In this document: positions 17,044 to 27,438 of the stretch, in pieces
Layout of the letters: each line of letters starts with the position of its first letter
Position numbering within the stretch: position 1 is the stretch's first letter
Assembly (NCBI RefSeq): GCF_000723205.1
Contig: NZ_HG315671.1
Location: 260,851 to 324,850 of the forward strand
Source: Formosa agariphila KMM 3901
GTDB lineage: Bacteria; Bacteroidota; Bacteroidia; Flavobacteriales; Flavobacteriaceae
DNA length: 64,000 bases
Reading direction: 5' to 3'
Made by a program: the position numbers and the translations under genes
Notes under the pieces: generated by a model
What the model saw: the letters and a program-made list of their open reading frames with translations, nothing else
Told to the model about the DNA's origin: nothing
The model's database searches: none

Positions 17044-19998
17044 ATGGCTGAAATAACAAGATTAAATAAAGTTTTACGTGAGTTAAACATCTCTATCGAT
17101 CGTGCAGTAGATTTTTTAGAATCTAAAGGTATCGACATCGATAAGCGTCCTACTACAAAAATTTCATCGGAAGTTTACAAAGTACTTTCTGATGAATTTC
17201 AAACAGACGCGAATAAAAAGGTGGCCTCTCAAGAAGTAAGTGAAGCGAAACTGAAAGAAAAAGAAGCCCTAAGGGAGCAGCGAGAGCGCGAACTTGAGGT
17301 GAAACAAAAAGCAGAAGAAGCTAGGAAGAGAGAGCAGCAGGCAGTTGTTAAAGCTAAATCTACGCTTACAGGCCCAAAACAAGTAGGTAAAATCGATTTA
17401 GATGCAAAACCGAAAGTAGAGGCTAAACCTGTTGAAAAGAAGGAAGAACCTGTTCAGCCTAAAGCTGAAGATGTTAAACCTAAAGTAGACAAACCTAAGG
17501 TAGAAGCGGTTAAACCTGAAGCGAAAGCCGAAGAAAAACCAGTTGTAAAAGCTGAGCCTGTAGTAGAGAAAACGGACGAAAAACCTAAAATAAAGGAAGA
17601 AGCTAAAGTTCAAAACACTCCAAAAGTAGAACACAAGCCAAAACCTAAAGTTGTTACTCCGCCATCAAAATCTACAGTTACTACTCCACCATCTCCACCA
17701 AAACCTGTTCAAGAGGTTAAAAAAACCGAAGCACCAAAATCAACTGAGCCCGTTAAGAGTGAAGCGCCAAAAGCAGAAGTTGAAAAGCCAGTTGAAGATG
17801 AGCGTATTGAAACAAAATATACTAAGCTTTCAGGTCCGAAAATTGCCGGTGAAAAAATTGATTTAACTCAATTTAATAAACCTAAAAAGAAACCTGTTGC
17901 TAAAGCTGGAGATAATGCTGCTGCGAATAAGAGAAAACGCCGTCGTATTAGTAAACCAGGTGATAAAACTTCTAACACTAAACCAGGAGGAAACACTGGA
18001 GGTCCAGGAAGAGTTGCTAGACCTAGTACTTATAAAGGAAAAAGAGCAGGAGGCCCAGGCCAAGCTAGACGTCCTATTGTAAAAGAAGAGCCTAGTGAAG
18101 CAGAAGTTCAAAAACAAGTTAGAGAAACCTTAGAAAAACTTCAAGGTAAATCTAGCAAAGGTAAAGGAGCTAAATATCGTAGAGATAAAAGAGATTCTCA
18201 CAGAGAACAAAGTCAGAAAGACCTTGATCAGCAAGAAGTAGAAAGCAAAATCTTAAAAGTAACAGAATTTGTTACTGCTAGTGAAGTTGCAACCATGATG
18301 GATGTTTCTGTAACACAAATTATCTCGGCATGTATGTCGTTAGGTATGATGGTTACAATGAACCAACGTTTAGATGCAGAAACACTTTCAATAGTAGCAG
18401 ACGAATTTGGTTACCAAGTAGAATTTGTAACTTCAGATCTTGAAGATAATATTGAAGTTGTTGAAGATAGACCAGAAGATTTAATAGAACGCGCACCAAT
18501 TATTACGGTAATGGGTCACGTAGATCATGGTAAAACATCTTTACTAGATTACATCCGTAAGGAAAATGTAATTGCAGGAGAGTCTGGAGGAATTACACAG
18601 CATATTGGTGCTTATGGCGTACAACTAGAAGGCGGACAAAAAATCGCATTCTTAGATACACCAGGTCACGAGGCCTTTACAGCCATGCGTGCTCGTGGAG
18701 CTCAAGTTACCGATTTAGCAATTATTGTAGTTGCTGCCGATGATGATATTATGCCGCAAACAAAAGAGGCAATTGCTCATGCTCAAGCAGCGAGTGTGCC
18801 AATTATATTTGCGATAAATAAAATAGATAGACCAGCCGCTAATCCAGAACGTATTAAAGAAGGTTTAGCACAAATGAACTTATTAGTTGAAGACTGGGGA
18901 GGGAAAATTCAATCTCATGATATTTCAGCTAAACAAGGAACTGGTGTAAAAGAATTATTAGAAAAAGTATTACTTGAAGCTGAATTATTAGAGCTTAAAG
19001 CTAATCCAAATAAACTAGCTTCAGGAACAGTTGTTGAAGCATTCTTAGACAAAGGTCGTGGATATGTATCAACAATTTTAGTACAAGCAGGAACATTAAG
19101 AATTGGTGATTACGTACTAGCTGGTAAAAACAGTGGTAAGATTAAAGCCATGCACGATGAACGCGGAAAAGAAGTTAAAGAAGCTGGACCAAGTACTCCA
19201 GTATCTATTTTAGGTTTAGATGGTGCACCTCAAGCTGGTGATAAGTTTAATGTATTTGAAGACGAACGTGAAGCAAAACAAATTGCTACTAAGCGTACAC
19301 AATTACAACGTGAGCAATCTGTACGTACTCAACGTCATATTACTCTAGATGAAATTGGTCGTCGTATTGCATTAGGTGATTTCCAAGAATTAAACATTAT
19401 CCTAAAAGGAGATGTAGATGGTTCTGTTGAAGCATTAACAGATTCGTTCCAGAAATTATCTACTGAAGAGATTCAAGTAAATATTATTCATAAAGGTGTT
19501 GGTGCCATTACAGAAAGTGATGTGTTATTAGCGTCTGCATCAGATGCGATTATTATCGGATTTAATGTAAGACCTATGGGTAACGCTAGATCTATTGCAG
19601 ATAAAGAAGAAATAGACATCCGTACATATTCAATTATCTACGATGCTATTAATGATCTTAAAGATGCAATGGAAGGTATGTTATCTCCAGAACTTAAAGA
19701 AGAAATTACAGGTACAGCAGAAATTAGAGAAATCTTTAAAGTATCTAAAATTGGAAGCATTGCGGGTTGTATGGTTACAAACGGTAAAATCCTTAGATCT
19801 TCAGGTGTACGTTTAATTAGAGATGGTGTAGTTGTTTACACAGGAGAATTAGCGTCGCTTAAACGATTTAAAGATGATGTTAGAGAAGTGTCTAAAGGAT
19901 ATGATTGTGGTATGCAAATTAAAAACTACAATGATATTAAAGAAGGCGATGTAATAGAATCTTTCCACGAAGTAGAAGTGAAAAAGAAACTTAAATAA
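17044..19998 (+). CDS. infB: Translation initiation factor IF-2
   Basis: 984 residues. The N-terminal helical IF2_N module occupies 1-55 ([20 protein letters not shown]). Residues about 70-400 are a low-complexity Lys/Glu/Pro/Ala linker, rich in PK and EAK units, then a second IF2_N-like segment near 410-460. The GTPase domain starts at G491 (GHVDHGKT), with DTPGHEAF and NKID as G3/G4, followed by the beta-barrel and C-terminal initiator-tRNA-binding domains. It delivers fMet-tRNA to the 30S subunit. Last gene of the operon, closed by a strong terminator. Confidence 0.97.
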   Translation: MAEITRLNKVLRELNISIDRAVDFLESKGIDIDKRPTTKISSEVYKVLSDEFQTDANKKVASQEVSEAKLKEKEALREQRERELEVKQKAEEARKREQQAVVKAKSTLTGPKQVGKIDLDAKPKVEAKPVEKKEEPVQPKAEDVKPKVDKPKVEAVKPEAKAEEKPVVKAEPVVEKTDEKPKIKEEAKVQNTPKVEHKPKPKVVTPPSKSTVTTPPSPPKPVQEVKKTEAPKSTEPVKSEAPKAEVEKPVEDERIETKYTKLSGPKIAGEKIDLTQFNKPKKKPVAKAGDNAAANKRKRRRISKPGDKTSNTKPGGNTGGPGRVARPSTYKGKRAGGPGQARRPIVKEEPSEAEVQKQVRETLEKLQGKSSKGKGAKYRRDKRDSHREQSQKDLDQQEVESKILKVTEFVTASEVATMMDVSVTQIISACMSLGMMVTMNQRLDAETLSIVADEFGYQVEFVTSDLEDNIEVVEDRPEDLIERAPIITVMGHVDHGKTSLLDYIRKENVIAGESGGITQHIGAYGVQLEGGQKIAFLDTPGHEAFTAMRARGAQVTDLAIIVVAADDDIMPQTKEAIAHAQAASVPIIFAINKIDRPAANPERIKEGLAQMNLLVEDWGGKIQSHDISAKQGTGVKELLEKVLLEAELLELKANPNKLASGTVVEAFLDKGRGYVSTILVQAGTLRIGDYVLAGKNSGKIKAMHDERGKEVKEAGPSTPVSILGLDGAPQAGDKFNVFEDEREAKQIATKRTQLQREQSVRTQRHITLDEIGRRIALGDFQELNIILKGDVDGSVEALTDSFQKLSTEEIQVNIIHKGVGAITESDVLLASASDAIIIGFNVRPMGNARSIADKEEIDIRTYSIIYDAINDLKDAMEGMLSPELKEEITGTAEIREIFKVSKIGSIAGCMVTNGKILRSSGVRLIRDGVVVYTGELASLKRFKDDVREVSKGYDCGMQIKNYNDIKEGDVIESFHEVEVKKKLK

Positions 19999-20014
19999 GT
20001 TTTATATATAGTAG

Positions 20015-20046
20015 TAAAAAAGGCGACCATTTGGTCGCCTTTTTTT
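20015..20046. terminator. Terminator of the rimP-nusA-infB operon, symmetrical
   Basis: AAAAAAGGCGACC pairs with GGTCGCCTTTTTT around an ATTT loop. The A-run and T-run on either side make it usable from both strands; the minus-strand SPOR gene ends about 140 bases beyond. Confidence 0.9.
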
Positions 20047-20188
20047 ATGCTTTTAGGTTTTTGTAAAGTGAGTATTTCAATTGCAGTTTACCTGATATTA
20101 ATCTATCTAAAACAATGATATATGTCATGGTTTTAGATACTGCCAATTACCAACTGTTATTTAGTAAGAATTGCCCACCATTTTAATG

Positions 20189-20590
20189 CTAGCTTTTTGC
20201 TTTTGGTTTAAAGATAAAACCATTCGGATATTTCGTTTTAATTTCTGTAAGTGCACGGTCTGCTTCTAAACGTGTTCTATAGCTTCCTACCCATATTTTA
20301 TAGTTAGGTGTTTCGTAAACTAATGTACCTTCCCACTGGTTAAAATCGCCATTATATTCCTTTAATACATCTTCTGCATCTGCACGGTTCCCAGAGTATA
20401 ATTGGATCTTAAAACGGTCTGTAGCGTTCTCATCCTTATTCATTTCCTTCTTGACATCTAATAGCTCCTTAATCTTATCATCCTGATTAATTGCAATGCT
20501 TCCTTGTTGTGCAAAGGTTTTTGTAGAGAGTGTAAAAACACAAAAACCAGTAAAAGCTATAATTTTAAATTTCAATAATTTCATTTTCAA
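20189..20590 (-). CDS. Exported SPOR-domain protein
   Basis: 133 residues: a signal peptide of about 28 residues (ends STKTFAQ) and, from about residue 60, a single SPOR domain (DRFKIQLYSG, then YKIWVGSYRTRLEADRALTEIK), the fold that binds glycan strands stripped of stem peptides. A second in-frame ATG two codons in is also possible. With no membrane anchor it should be periplasmic. SPOR proteins usually act at the division septum; nothing else here confirms that. It stands alone between infB and the act operon. Confidence 0.87.
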   Translation of the reverse strand: MKMKLLKFKIIAFTGFCVFTLSTKTFAQQGSIAINQDDKIKELLDVKKEMNKDENATDRFKIQLYSGNRADAEDVLKEYNGDFNQWEGTLVYETPNYKIWVGSYRTRLEADRALTEIKTKYPNGFIFKPKAKS

Positions 20591-20601
20591 GTTATTTGCT
20601 A

Positions 20602-20609
20602 CAAATGTA
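20602..20609 (-). promoter_or_regulatory. Candidate -7 element of the SPOR gene
   Basis: TACATTTG on the minus strand (TAnnTTTG match), 11 bases before the ATG at 20590. No clear -33 box. Confidence 0.4.
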
Positions 20610-20683
20610 AAAGTAATTCATCTAAAGTTATAATAATTTTTTATTTAGAACTTTTCTAAATTAACCTTAACAGAACTATAACG

Positions 20684-20714
20684 TTTTTACGATCCACTTT
20701 AAATGTTATTTTTG
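20684..20714 (+). promoter_or_regulatory. Promoter of the act-cox respiratory operon
   Basis: TTTT at 20684-20687 (one base off TTTG), 19 bases, then TATTTTTG at 20707-20714, a full match to TAnnTTTG. The leader to the actA ATG is about 75 bases. Confidence 0.6.
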
Positions 20715-20795
20715 TTCCAAATTTTATAACTGTTCTTTCATCAGTTTTTGATGGAAAAATCACACAAAAGTTAAGAAGTTAATTCAACCAATAAT

Positions 20796-22088
20796 ATGAA
20801 ACAGGTGATTCACCGTAAATTAAGCAAAAACATCTTACGTTTAGCTATAGTTATTTTACTTGCGTTTACAACCTCTCTTTCGGCTCAAGGCGACCCGGCA
20901 AAAGGGAAAGCATTGTTCAACTCTAATTGTGCAGCATGTCACCAATTAGATAAGAAAATGACAGGTCCTGCATTGCGTAACATTGAAACGCGATTAAGTG
21001 AAGAGGCAGGAGTTGATAAAGAATGGTTACATTCTTGGATTCGTAACAGTTCAGGGCTTATTAAGTCTGGAGATGAATACGCCAACAAAATCTTTAATGA
21101 ATACAATGGTGTGCCAATGACGGCATTCCCACAATTGTCTGACGAAGATTTAGATAATATATTAGCGTATACCGCTGAAGAAAAAGCTGCTCCCGCTCCA
21201 GCGGCTGCAGGTGCAGTTGGTGCTGGAAGTGCTAGTGGTGAAGGCGATGGTATTTCTAACAAAATTATATTAGGTGCGTTAGTACTGTTATTTGGTTTGT
21301 TAGCGATGGCATTAATTTTAGTACGTCAAACATTAAATCGTTTTGCTAAAGCTAAAGGTGTAGAGGTAGAAGATTCTTCTCGCTTACCACTTTGGAAAGC
21401 TTTTGCTCAGAATCAATTTTTAGTATTAGTAACTGTTGTATTGTTTTTATTAGTAGGAGCATATTACGCTTACGGTTTTATGATGCAAGTTGGTGTTGAT
21501 CAAGGATACCAACCCGTACAACCAATTCATTATTCTCACAAAATACATGCTGGAGATAACGGTATCGATTGTAAATACTGTCACTCTTCTGCAAGAGTAA
21601 GTAAAACATCAGGTATTCCATCTTTAAATGTGTGTATGAACTGTCATAAGTCTATTTACGAAGTAGCAGAAAGTACAGCAACTCCCGAATACAGTAAAGA
21701 GTTTTACGATGGTGAAATCCAAAAGTTATATAAAGCTGTAGGTTGGGATGATACTGAGCAAAAATATACAGGAGAAACACAACCAGTAAAATGGGTGAGA
21801 ATTCATAATTTACCAGATTTCGTTTACTTTAACCACTCGCAACACGTTACTGTTGCAGGGGTAGATTGTCAGACATGTCACGGTCCTGTTCAGGAAATGG
21901 AAGTTATGTATCAGCATGCTCCATTAACAATGGGATGGTGTATTAACTGTCACAGAGAAACAAACGTAAAAGTTAAAGACAACGATTACTATACAAAAAT
22001 CCACGAAGAATTATCTAAGAAGTACGGTGTTGAGGAGCTTACAGCTGCGCAAATGGGTGCCTTAGAATGTGGAAAGTGTCATTATTAA
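20796..22088 (+). CDS. actA: Alternative complex III subunit A, six-haem c-type cytochrome
   Basis: 430 residues with six CXXCH haem sites at about 45-49, 259-263, 280-284, 358-362, 382-386 and 425-429. The first lies in a single-haem cytochrome c domain right after the signal peptide (cleavage near residue 30). Next come an Ala/Pro/Gly linker (130-152), two transmembrane helices (about 154-176 and 207-230), and the five-haem domain typical of ActA. ActA is the periplasmic multihaem subunit of the quinol:electron-acceptor oxidoreductase that replaces complex III. The N-terminal monohaem fusion is the notable point. First gene of a continuous operon through coxA. Confidence 0.94.
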   Translation: MKQVIHRKLSKNILRLAIVILLAFTTSLSAQGDPAKGKALFNSNCAACHQLDKKMTGPALRNIETRLSEEAGVDKEWLHSWIRNSSGLIKSGDEYANKIFNEYNGVPMTAFPQLSDEDLDNILAYTAEEKAAPAPAAAGAVGAGSASGEGDGISNKIILGALVLLFGLLAMALILVRQTLNRFAKAKGVEVEDSSRLPLWKAFAQNQFLVLVTVVLFLLVGAYYAYGFMMQVGVDQGYQPVQPIHYSHKIHAGDNGIDCKYCHSSARVSKTSGIPSLNVCMNCHKSIYEVAESTATPEYSKEFYDGEIQKLYKAVGWDDTEQKYTGETQPVKWVRIHNLPDFVYFNHSQHVTVAGVDCQTCHGPVQEMEVMYQHAPLTMGWCINCHRETNVKVKDNDYYTKIHEELSKKYGVEELTAAQMGALECGKCHY

Positions 22089-22118
22089 TTTATTTAAGAA
22101 GTAATTCAATTATACAAT

Positions 22119-25100
22119 ATGTCATCAAACAAGAAATACTGGAAAAGTGTTGAAGAGCTAAACGAAGATAGCTCTATTGTTGAGGCGCTAAAACAAAACG
22201 AATTTGTTGCAGAAATTCCTGCCGACGAGTTTTTAGGTGATAAAGCAACGCTTGAGTCATCTTCAACAAGTCGAAGAGATTTCTTAAAATATGTTGGTTT
22301 TAGTACAGCAGCCGCTTCGCTTGCAGCTTGTGAAGGACCAGTTATTAAATCGATTCCTTATGTAGTTCAGCCGGAACAAATAATTCCTGGTGTTGCTAAC
22401 TATTATGCAACAACTATAGCAGACGGTTTCGATTTTGCTAGTGTTTTAGTAAAAACACGAGAAGGTCGTCCTATTAAAATTGAGAACAATTCCTTAGCAA
22501 AAACTAACGGAAGTGCTAATGCAAGAGTTAATGCTTCGGTATTAGGATTGTATGATAGTTTAAGAGTTCAGGGACCTACAAAAGGAGGGAGCCCTGTATC
22601 TTGGAATGATTTTAATTCTGAAGTCGCTTCTAAATTATCATCTTTAAGTAGTGCAGGAAAAGAAATTGTTTTGTTAACACAAACATTTGCCAGTCCTTCT
22701 ACAGAAAGATTAATCAATACATTTAAAGAAAAATACGGTAATGTACGTCATGTAGTTTATGATGCAATATCAGAATCTGCAGCTTTAGATGCTTACCAAG
22801 CAAAATACGGTCGTCGTGGTCTAGCTAATTATAACTTTGCTCAAGCAGAAACTATAGTTTCTTTTGGAGCAGATTTTATTGGCGATTGGCAAGGTGGTGG
22901 TTATGATGCAGGATATTCTAAAGGGCGTATTCCACAAGATGGTAAAATGTCTAAGCATATTCAGTTCGAGGCAAATATGTCTTTAACTGGAGCAAATGCA
23001 GATAAACGTGTACCTTCTACTCCAAGCCAACAAAAAATAGCTTTAGCTAAATTATACGGATATATTGTTGGTAGTTCTGTTGCAGGAACTTTACCAGAAC
23101 ATATAGAAGCAGCAGTTAAAACTACAGCAGCGCAACTTAAAAAAGCTGGTGCAGCAGGTGTTGTTGTAACAGGAATACAAGATGTAAATGCTCAAGCTTT
23201 AGTATTAGAAATTAATACAGCTTTAGGTAGTAGAGCGTTTAAGCCAAGAGTACCTGTGTTAACAAGACAAGGTAACGATAAGGATGTTGCGCAATTAGTT
23301 GCAGATATGAATTCGGGTCGTATTGGTGGAATTATTATGAGTGGAGTTAATCCATTATATAGTTTACCAAATGCAGCACAATTTGCTGAAGGATTAAAGA
23401 AAACAGAATTAGCTGTAACCTTCTCGATGAAATCGGATGAAACAGCTTCTCAAACAGAATATTTAGCTGCAGCTCCTCATTATTTAGAATCATGGGGTGA
23501 TGTAGAATTAAAACGCGGACACTATGCGTTAACACAACCAACTATCCGTCCGTTGTTCGATACAAAACAATTCCAAGATGCTTTATTAACATGGACAGAC
23601 AACTCAATGTCTTACCACGATTATATTAAAGAAACATGGAATGCTAGTATTTTAGGTGGTGCATCTTTCAATCAAGCCATTCACGATGGGTCATTTATTG
23701 CAGGTTCTCTAGGAGCTTTAGTAAATGGTGTGTCTAAGGAAACAGTTGAAGAAGTAAAAACGACTTTAAAAGAAAAGAAGCAAAGAACTTGGGCTGGTGG
23801 TGTTATTCATGATGCAGCAGTAGGTATAGGTCTTGCTAAAGAAGATAAAGACGAATATGTAACGTCTAAAACTTCTAAAACAGTTTCTAATGGAAACGGT
23901 ATTTTAGGCGGTGAAGGTTTTGTTATCAATGAAATTTCTGGTGCAGCAGTAGCTTCTGCTTTAGTAAGCTCAGCAAATGCAGATGGATTAGAATTAGTAT
24001 TATATTCTAAAACAGGAATGGGAGATGGTCAACAAGCCAATAACCCATGGTTACAAGAATTTCCAGATCCAATTACAAGAACATCTTGGGATAACTACTT
24101 AACAGTATCTAAAGCTGATGCAGAAGCATTAGGTTTAATGAACAAGCACGTTGCAAACGGAGGTTTAAATGGAAGTTATGCTAGTGTTACAGTAGATGGA
24201 TATACTTTAGAAAAAGTACCTGTGCTTATTCAACCAGGTCAAGCTAAAGGTTCTGTTGGTTTATCGTTTGGTTACGGTAGAACTGCAGGATTAAAAGAAG
24301 AAATGCAGACTGGTGTAAACGCTTTTGGTTTATATCAAAACTTCAATAACATTCAAAACGTTAGTGTAAGTGCAGTTGCTGGTGAACATGAGTTTGCTTG
24401 TGTGCAATTACATAATACCTTAATGGGACGTGGCGATATTATTAAGGAAACCACTTTAGAAATCTTTAATACTAAAGATAAGAAAGAGTGGAATTCTGTT
24501 CCAGTGGTATCATTAAACCACGTTGAAACTCCTGTAACATCTCCAGATGTGGATTTATGGGATGAGTTTGATCGTACAATTGGACATCACTTTAATTTAT
24601 CTATTGATTTAAATGCGTGTACAGGATGTGGTGCTTGTGTTATTGCATGTCACGCAGAAAACAATGTACCTGTTGTAGGTAAAAGTGAAATCCGTCGTAG
24701 CCGTGATATGCACTGGTTACGTATTGATAGATATTATTCTTCAGATGAATCTTTTGAAGAAGATAATATTAAGAAGGATGAATTTTCTGGTTTATTCGGA
24801 GATAAAGGTTCATTAGGTGGATTTGGAGAATTAGAACATGCTTCAGAAAATCCACAAGTGGCTTTCCAACCTGTAATGTGTCAACATTGTAATCACGCAC
24901 CTTGTGAAACTGTATGTCCTGTAGCGGCAACATCACATGGTCGTCAAGGTCAAAACCAAATGGCATATAACCGTTGTGTAGGTACAAGATACTGTGCTAA
25001 CAACTGTCCTTATAAAGTACGTCGTTTTAACTGGTTCTTATACAATGGTAACGATGAGTTCGATTACCATATGAATGATGACTTAGGACGTATGGTATTA

Positions 25101-25403
25101 AACCCAGACGTAGTAGTACGTTCTCGTGGAGTTATGGAAAAATGTTCTATGTGTATTCAAATGACACAGAAAACAGTTCTTGATGCTAAACGTGACGGAC
25201 GTGAAATTAAAGATGGTGAATTCCAAACAGCATGTTCTGCAGCGTGTAGCAGTGGTGCCATGGTATTTGGAGATATTAATGACAAAGAAAGTAAGGTAGC
25301 ACACCTTAAAGAAGATAATCGTATGTATCACTTGTTAGAGCATATTGGAACAAAACCTAATGTGATTTATCAGACAAAAGTGAGAAATACAACAGAAGCA
25401 TAA
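22119..25403 (+). CDS. actB: Alternative complex III subunit B, iron-sulfur and molybdopterin-fold protein
   Basis: 1094 residues. The leader has a twin-arginine motif (SRRDFLK, RR at 52-53) ending in SLAAC, so C71 is probably both the Tat cleavage point and a lipidation site. Residues about 80-800 have the molybdopterin-oxidoreductase fold, which in ActB proteins carries no cofactor. The C-terminal part binds Fe-S clusters through CTGCGACVIAC, CQHCNHAPCETVCP, CVGTRYCANNCP and a late CSMC...CSAAC group, giving the 3Fe-4S/4Fe-4S set. It passes electrons from quinol to the ActA haems. 30 bases after actA. Confidence 0.95.
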   Translation: MSSNKKYWKSVEELNEDSSIVEALKQNEFVAEIPADEFLGDKATLESSSTSRRDFLKYVGFSTAAASLAACEGPVIKSIPYVVQPEQIIPGVANYYATTIADGFDFASVLVKTREGRPIKIENNSLAKTNGSANARVNASVLGLYDSLRVQGPTKGGSPVSWNDFNSEVASKLSSLSSAGKEIVLLTQTFASPSTERLINTFKEKYGNVRHVVYDAISESAALDAYQAKYGRRGLANYNFAQAETIVSFGADFIGDWQGGGYDAGYSKGRIPQDGKMSKHIQFEANMSLTGANADKRVPSTPSQQKIALAKLYGYIVGSSVAGTLPEHIEAAVKTTAAQLKKAGAAGVVVTGIQDVNAQALVLEINTALGSRAFKPRVPVLTRQGNDKDVAQLVADMNSGRIGGIIMSGVNPLYSLPNAAQFAEGLKKTELAVTFSMKSDETASQTEYLAAAPHYLESWGDVELKRGHYALTQPTIRPLFDTKQFQDALLTWTDNSMSYHDYIKETWNASILGGASFNQAIHDGSFIAGSLGALVNGVSKETVEEVKTTLKEKKQRTWAGGVIHDAAVGIGLAKEDKDEYVTSKTSKTVSNGNGILGGEGFVINEISGAAVASALVSSANADGLELVLYSKTGMGDGQQANNPWLQEFPDPITRTSWDNYLTVSKADAEALGLMNKHVANGGLNGSYASVTVDGYTLEKVPVLIQPGQAKGSVGLSFGYGRTAGLKEEMQTGVNAFGLYQNFNNIQNVSVSAVAGEHEFACVQLHNTLMGRGDIIKETTLEIFNTKDKKEWNSVPVVSLNHVETPVTSPDVDLWDEFDRTIGHHFNLSIDLNACTGCGACVIACHAENNVPVVGKSEIRRSRDMHWLRIDRYYSSDESFEEDNIKKDEFSGLFGDKGSLGGFGELEHASENPQVAFQPVMCQHCNHAPCETVCPVAATSHGRQGQNQMAYNRCVGTRYCANNCPYKVRRFNWFLYNGNDEFDYHMNDDLGRMVLNPDVVVRSRGVMEKCSMCIQMTQKTVLDAKRDGREIKDGEFQTACSAACSSGAMVFGDINDKESKVAHLKEDNRMYHLLEHIGTKPNVIYQTKVRNTTEA

Positions 25404-25434
25404 TTAACGAATTAAGAAATAATTAGATAAGGAT

Positions 25435-26886
25435 ATGGCGTCTCATTACGAAGCACCTATAAGAAGACCCTTAGTTACAGGAGAAAAGTCTTACCACGAT
25501 GTAACTGTCGATGTAGCAAGACCTGTAGAAGGAAAAGCAAATAAATTATGGTGGATAGTTTTTTCTATTTCATTAGTTGCTTTCCTTTGGGGAATAGGAT
25601 GTATTTTATACACAGTATCAACTGGTATTGGAACTTGGGGTTTAAATAAAACCGTAGGTTGGGCCTGGGATATTACCAACTTCGTTTGGTGGGTAGGTAT
25701 CGGTCACGCAGGAACATTAATTTCTGCAGTACTTTTATTATTCCGTCAAAAATGGAGAATGGCAATTAACCGTTCTGCGGAAGCCATGACAATCTTCGCG
25801 GTTTTTCAAGCAGGTTTATTCCCAATTATCCACATGGGTCGTCCATGGTTAGGATACTGGGTATTACCAATTCCAAACCAATTCGGTTCGTTATGGGTAA
25901 ACTTTAATTCACCTTTACTTTGGGATGTATTTGCGATTTCAACATATTTATCTGTATCATTAGTATTCTGGTGGACAGGTTTATTACCAGATTTCGCGAT
26001 GTTAAGAGACCGTGCAGTAAAGCCTTTCCAAAAGAAAATCTACGGATTGTTAAGTTTTGGATGGTCTGGTAGAGCTAAAGACTGGCAACGTTTCGAAGAA
26101 GTCTCTTTGGTACTTGCAGGTTTAGCAACTCCACTTGTACTTTCTGTACACACCATTGTATCTTTTGACTTTGCTACTTCGGTAATTCCTGGATGGCATA
26201 CTACCATTTTCCCTCCTTACTTCGTTGCAGGAGCGGTATTCTCAGGATTCGCTATGGTAAACACACTTCTTATTATTATGAGAAAGGTGTGTAACTTAGA
26301 AGACTATATTACAGTACAACATATCGAATTAATGAATATCGTAATCATGATTACAGGTTCTATAGTTGGTGTGGCTTATATTACAGAGTTATTTATTGCT
26401 TGGTATTCTGGTGTAGAATACGAACAATATGCGTTCTTAAACAGAGCAACAGGTCCTTATGCATGGGCATACTGGATGATGATGTCTTGTAACGTATTTT
26501 CTCCACAGTTTATGTGGTTTAAGAAACTAAGAACAAGTATTATGTTCTCTTTCTTTATTTCGATTGTTGTAAACATCGGGATGTGGTTCGAGCGTTTTGT
26601 AATTATTGTAACATCGTTACACAGAGATTACTTACCATCGTCTTGGACAATGTTCTCGCCTACATTTGTAGATATAGGAATATTTATTGGAACAATAGGA
26701 TTCTTCTTTGTACTTTTCTTATTGTACTCTAGAACATTCCCTGTAATTGCACAAGCAGAGGTTAAGACTATTTTAAAGTCTTCAGGAGAGAGTTACAAAA
26801 AAATTAGAGAGCGAGGAGATAGTTTAGCAGGTACTGGTGCAGACCCTAGAACTTCTGGAACCTCAGTTAATAATTCAAAAAACTAA
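25435..26886 (+). CDS. actC: Alternative complex III subunit C, NrfD-like membrane protein
   Basis: 483 residues with about ten hydrophobic helices, beginning near residue 37 (LWWIVFSISLVAFLW). Family features include GIGHAGTLISAVLLL, IHMGRPWLGYW and HTIVSFDFA, matching the NrfD/PsrC fold that holds the quinol site and a putative proton path. Partner of ActB in the membrane. 31 bases after actB and 9 before actD. Confidence 0.95.
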   Translation: MASHYEAPIRRPLVTGEKSYHDVTVDVARPVEGKANKLWWIVFSISLVAFLWGIGCILYTVSTGIGTWGLNKTVGWAWDITNFVWWVGIGHAGTLISAVLLLFRQKWRMAINRSAEAMTIFAVFQAGLFPIIHMGRPWLGYWVLPIPNQFGSLWVNFNSPLLWDVFAISTYLSVSLVFWWTGLLPDFAMLRDRAVKPFQKKIYGLLSFGWSGRAKDWQRFEEVSLVLAGLATPLVLSVHTIVSFDFATSVIPGWHTTIFPPYFVAGAVFSGFAMVNTLLIIMRKVCNLEDYITVQHIELMNIVIMITGSIVGVAYITELFIAWYSGVEYEQYAFLNRATGPYAWAYWMMMSCNVFSPQFMWFKKLRTSIMFSFFISIVVNIGMWFERFVIIVTSLHRDYLPSSWTMFSPTFVDIGIFIGTIGFFFVLFLLYSRTFPVIAQAEVKTILKSSGESYKKIRERGDSLAGTGADPRTSGTSVNNSKN

Positions 26887-26895
26887 AAGTAGCAT

Positions 26896-27429
26896 ATGGA
26901 ATCTTCAAAAGTTATTCACGCTATTTATACAGACGACGATATTTTAATGGCTGCCGTTAAAGATGTACGTTTGGCAAAACATCATATAGAAGAAGTATAT
27001 ACACCATTTCCAGTTCACGGACTAGACAAAGCAATGGGATTAGCTCCAACACGTTTGGCAATCACCGCTTTTATTTATGGATGTATTGGTTTAATTGTAG
27101 CAACAGTGATGATGAATTTTATCATGATTGAAGATTGGCCTCAAGATATTGGAGGAAAACCAAGCTTTAGTTATTTAGAAAACATGCCTGCTTTCGTTCC
27201 AATTATGTTTGAACTTACAGTGTTCTTCGCAGCCCACTTAATGGTAATTACATTTTACTTACGTAGTAAAATATGGCCTTTTAAAGAAGCTGAAAACCCT
27301 GATCCAAGAACTACTGATGACCATTTTTTAATGGAAATTGCTGTAGCAAATAACAATGAATCAGAACTTACTGAATTGTTAAAAAATACAGGTGCAGTAG
27401 AAATTAATTTAGTAGATAAAGCACATTAA
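26896..27429 (+). CDS. actD: Alternative complex III subunit D (DUF3341)
   Basis: 177 residues. A cytoplasmic N-terminal domain (IHAIYTDDDILMAAVKDVR...VHGLDKAMG) precedes two transmembrane helices (about 55-80 and 100-122). This is the DUF3341 pattern of ActD, a membrane subunit without redox centres. The gene lies between actC and actE as in other act operons. Confidence 0.92.
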   Translation: MESSKVIHAIYTDDDILMAAVKDVRLAKHHIEEVYTPFPVHGLDKAMGLAPTRLAITAFIYGCIGLIVATVMMNFIMIEDWPQDIGGKPSFSYLENMPAFVPIMFELTVFFAAHLMVITFYLRSKIWPFKEAENPDPRTTDDHFLMEIAVANNNESELTELLKNTGAVEINLVDKAH

Positions 27430-27438
27430 TACAGACCA

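Noticed and set aside
17398-17634. Phe/Tyr-rich antisense frame over infB
   Set aside because: Arises from the Lys/Glu/Pro-rich linker of IF-2 read in reverse; not a gene.
17260-18240. Repetitive Lys/Pro/Glu coding sequence resembling a tandem repeat
   Set aside because: It is the normal low-complexity linker of IF-2; units are not conserved at the DNA level.
20748-20762. CATCAGTTTTTGATG hairpin in the actA leader
   Set aside because: A 5-bp AT-rich stem is too weak to call a riboswitch or attenuator.
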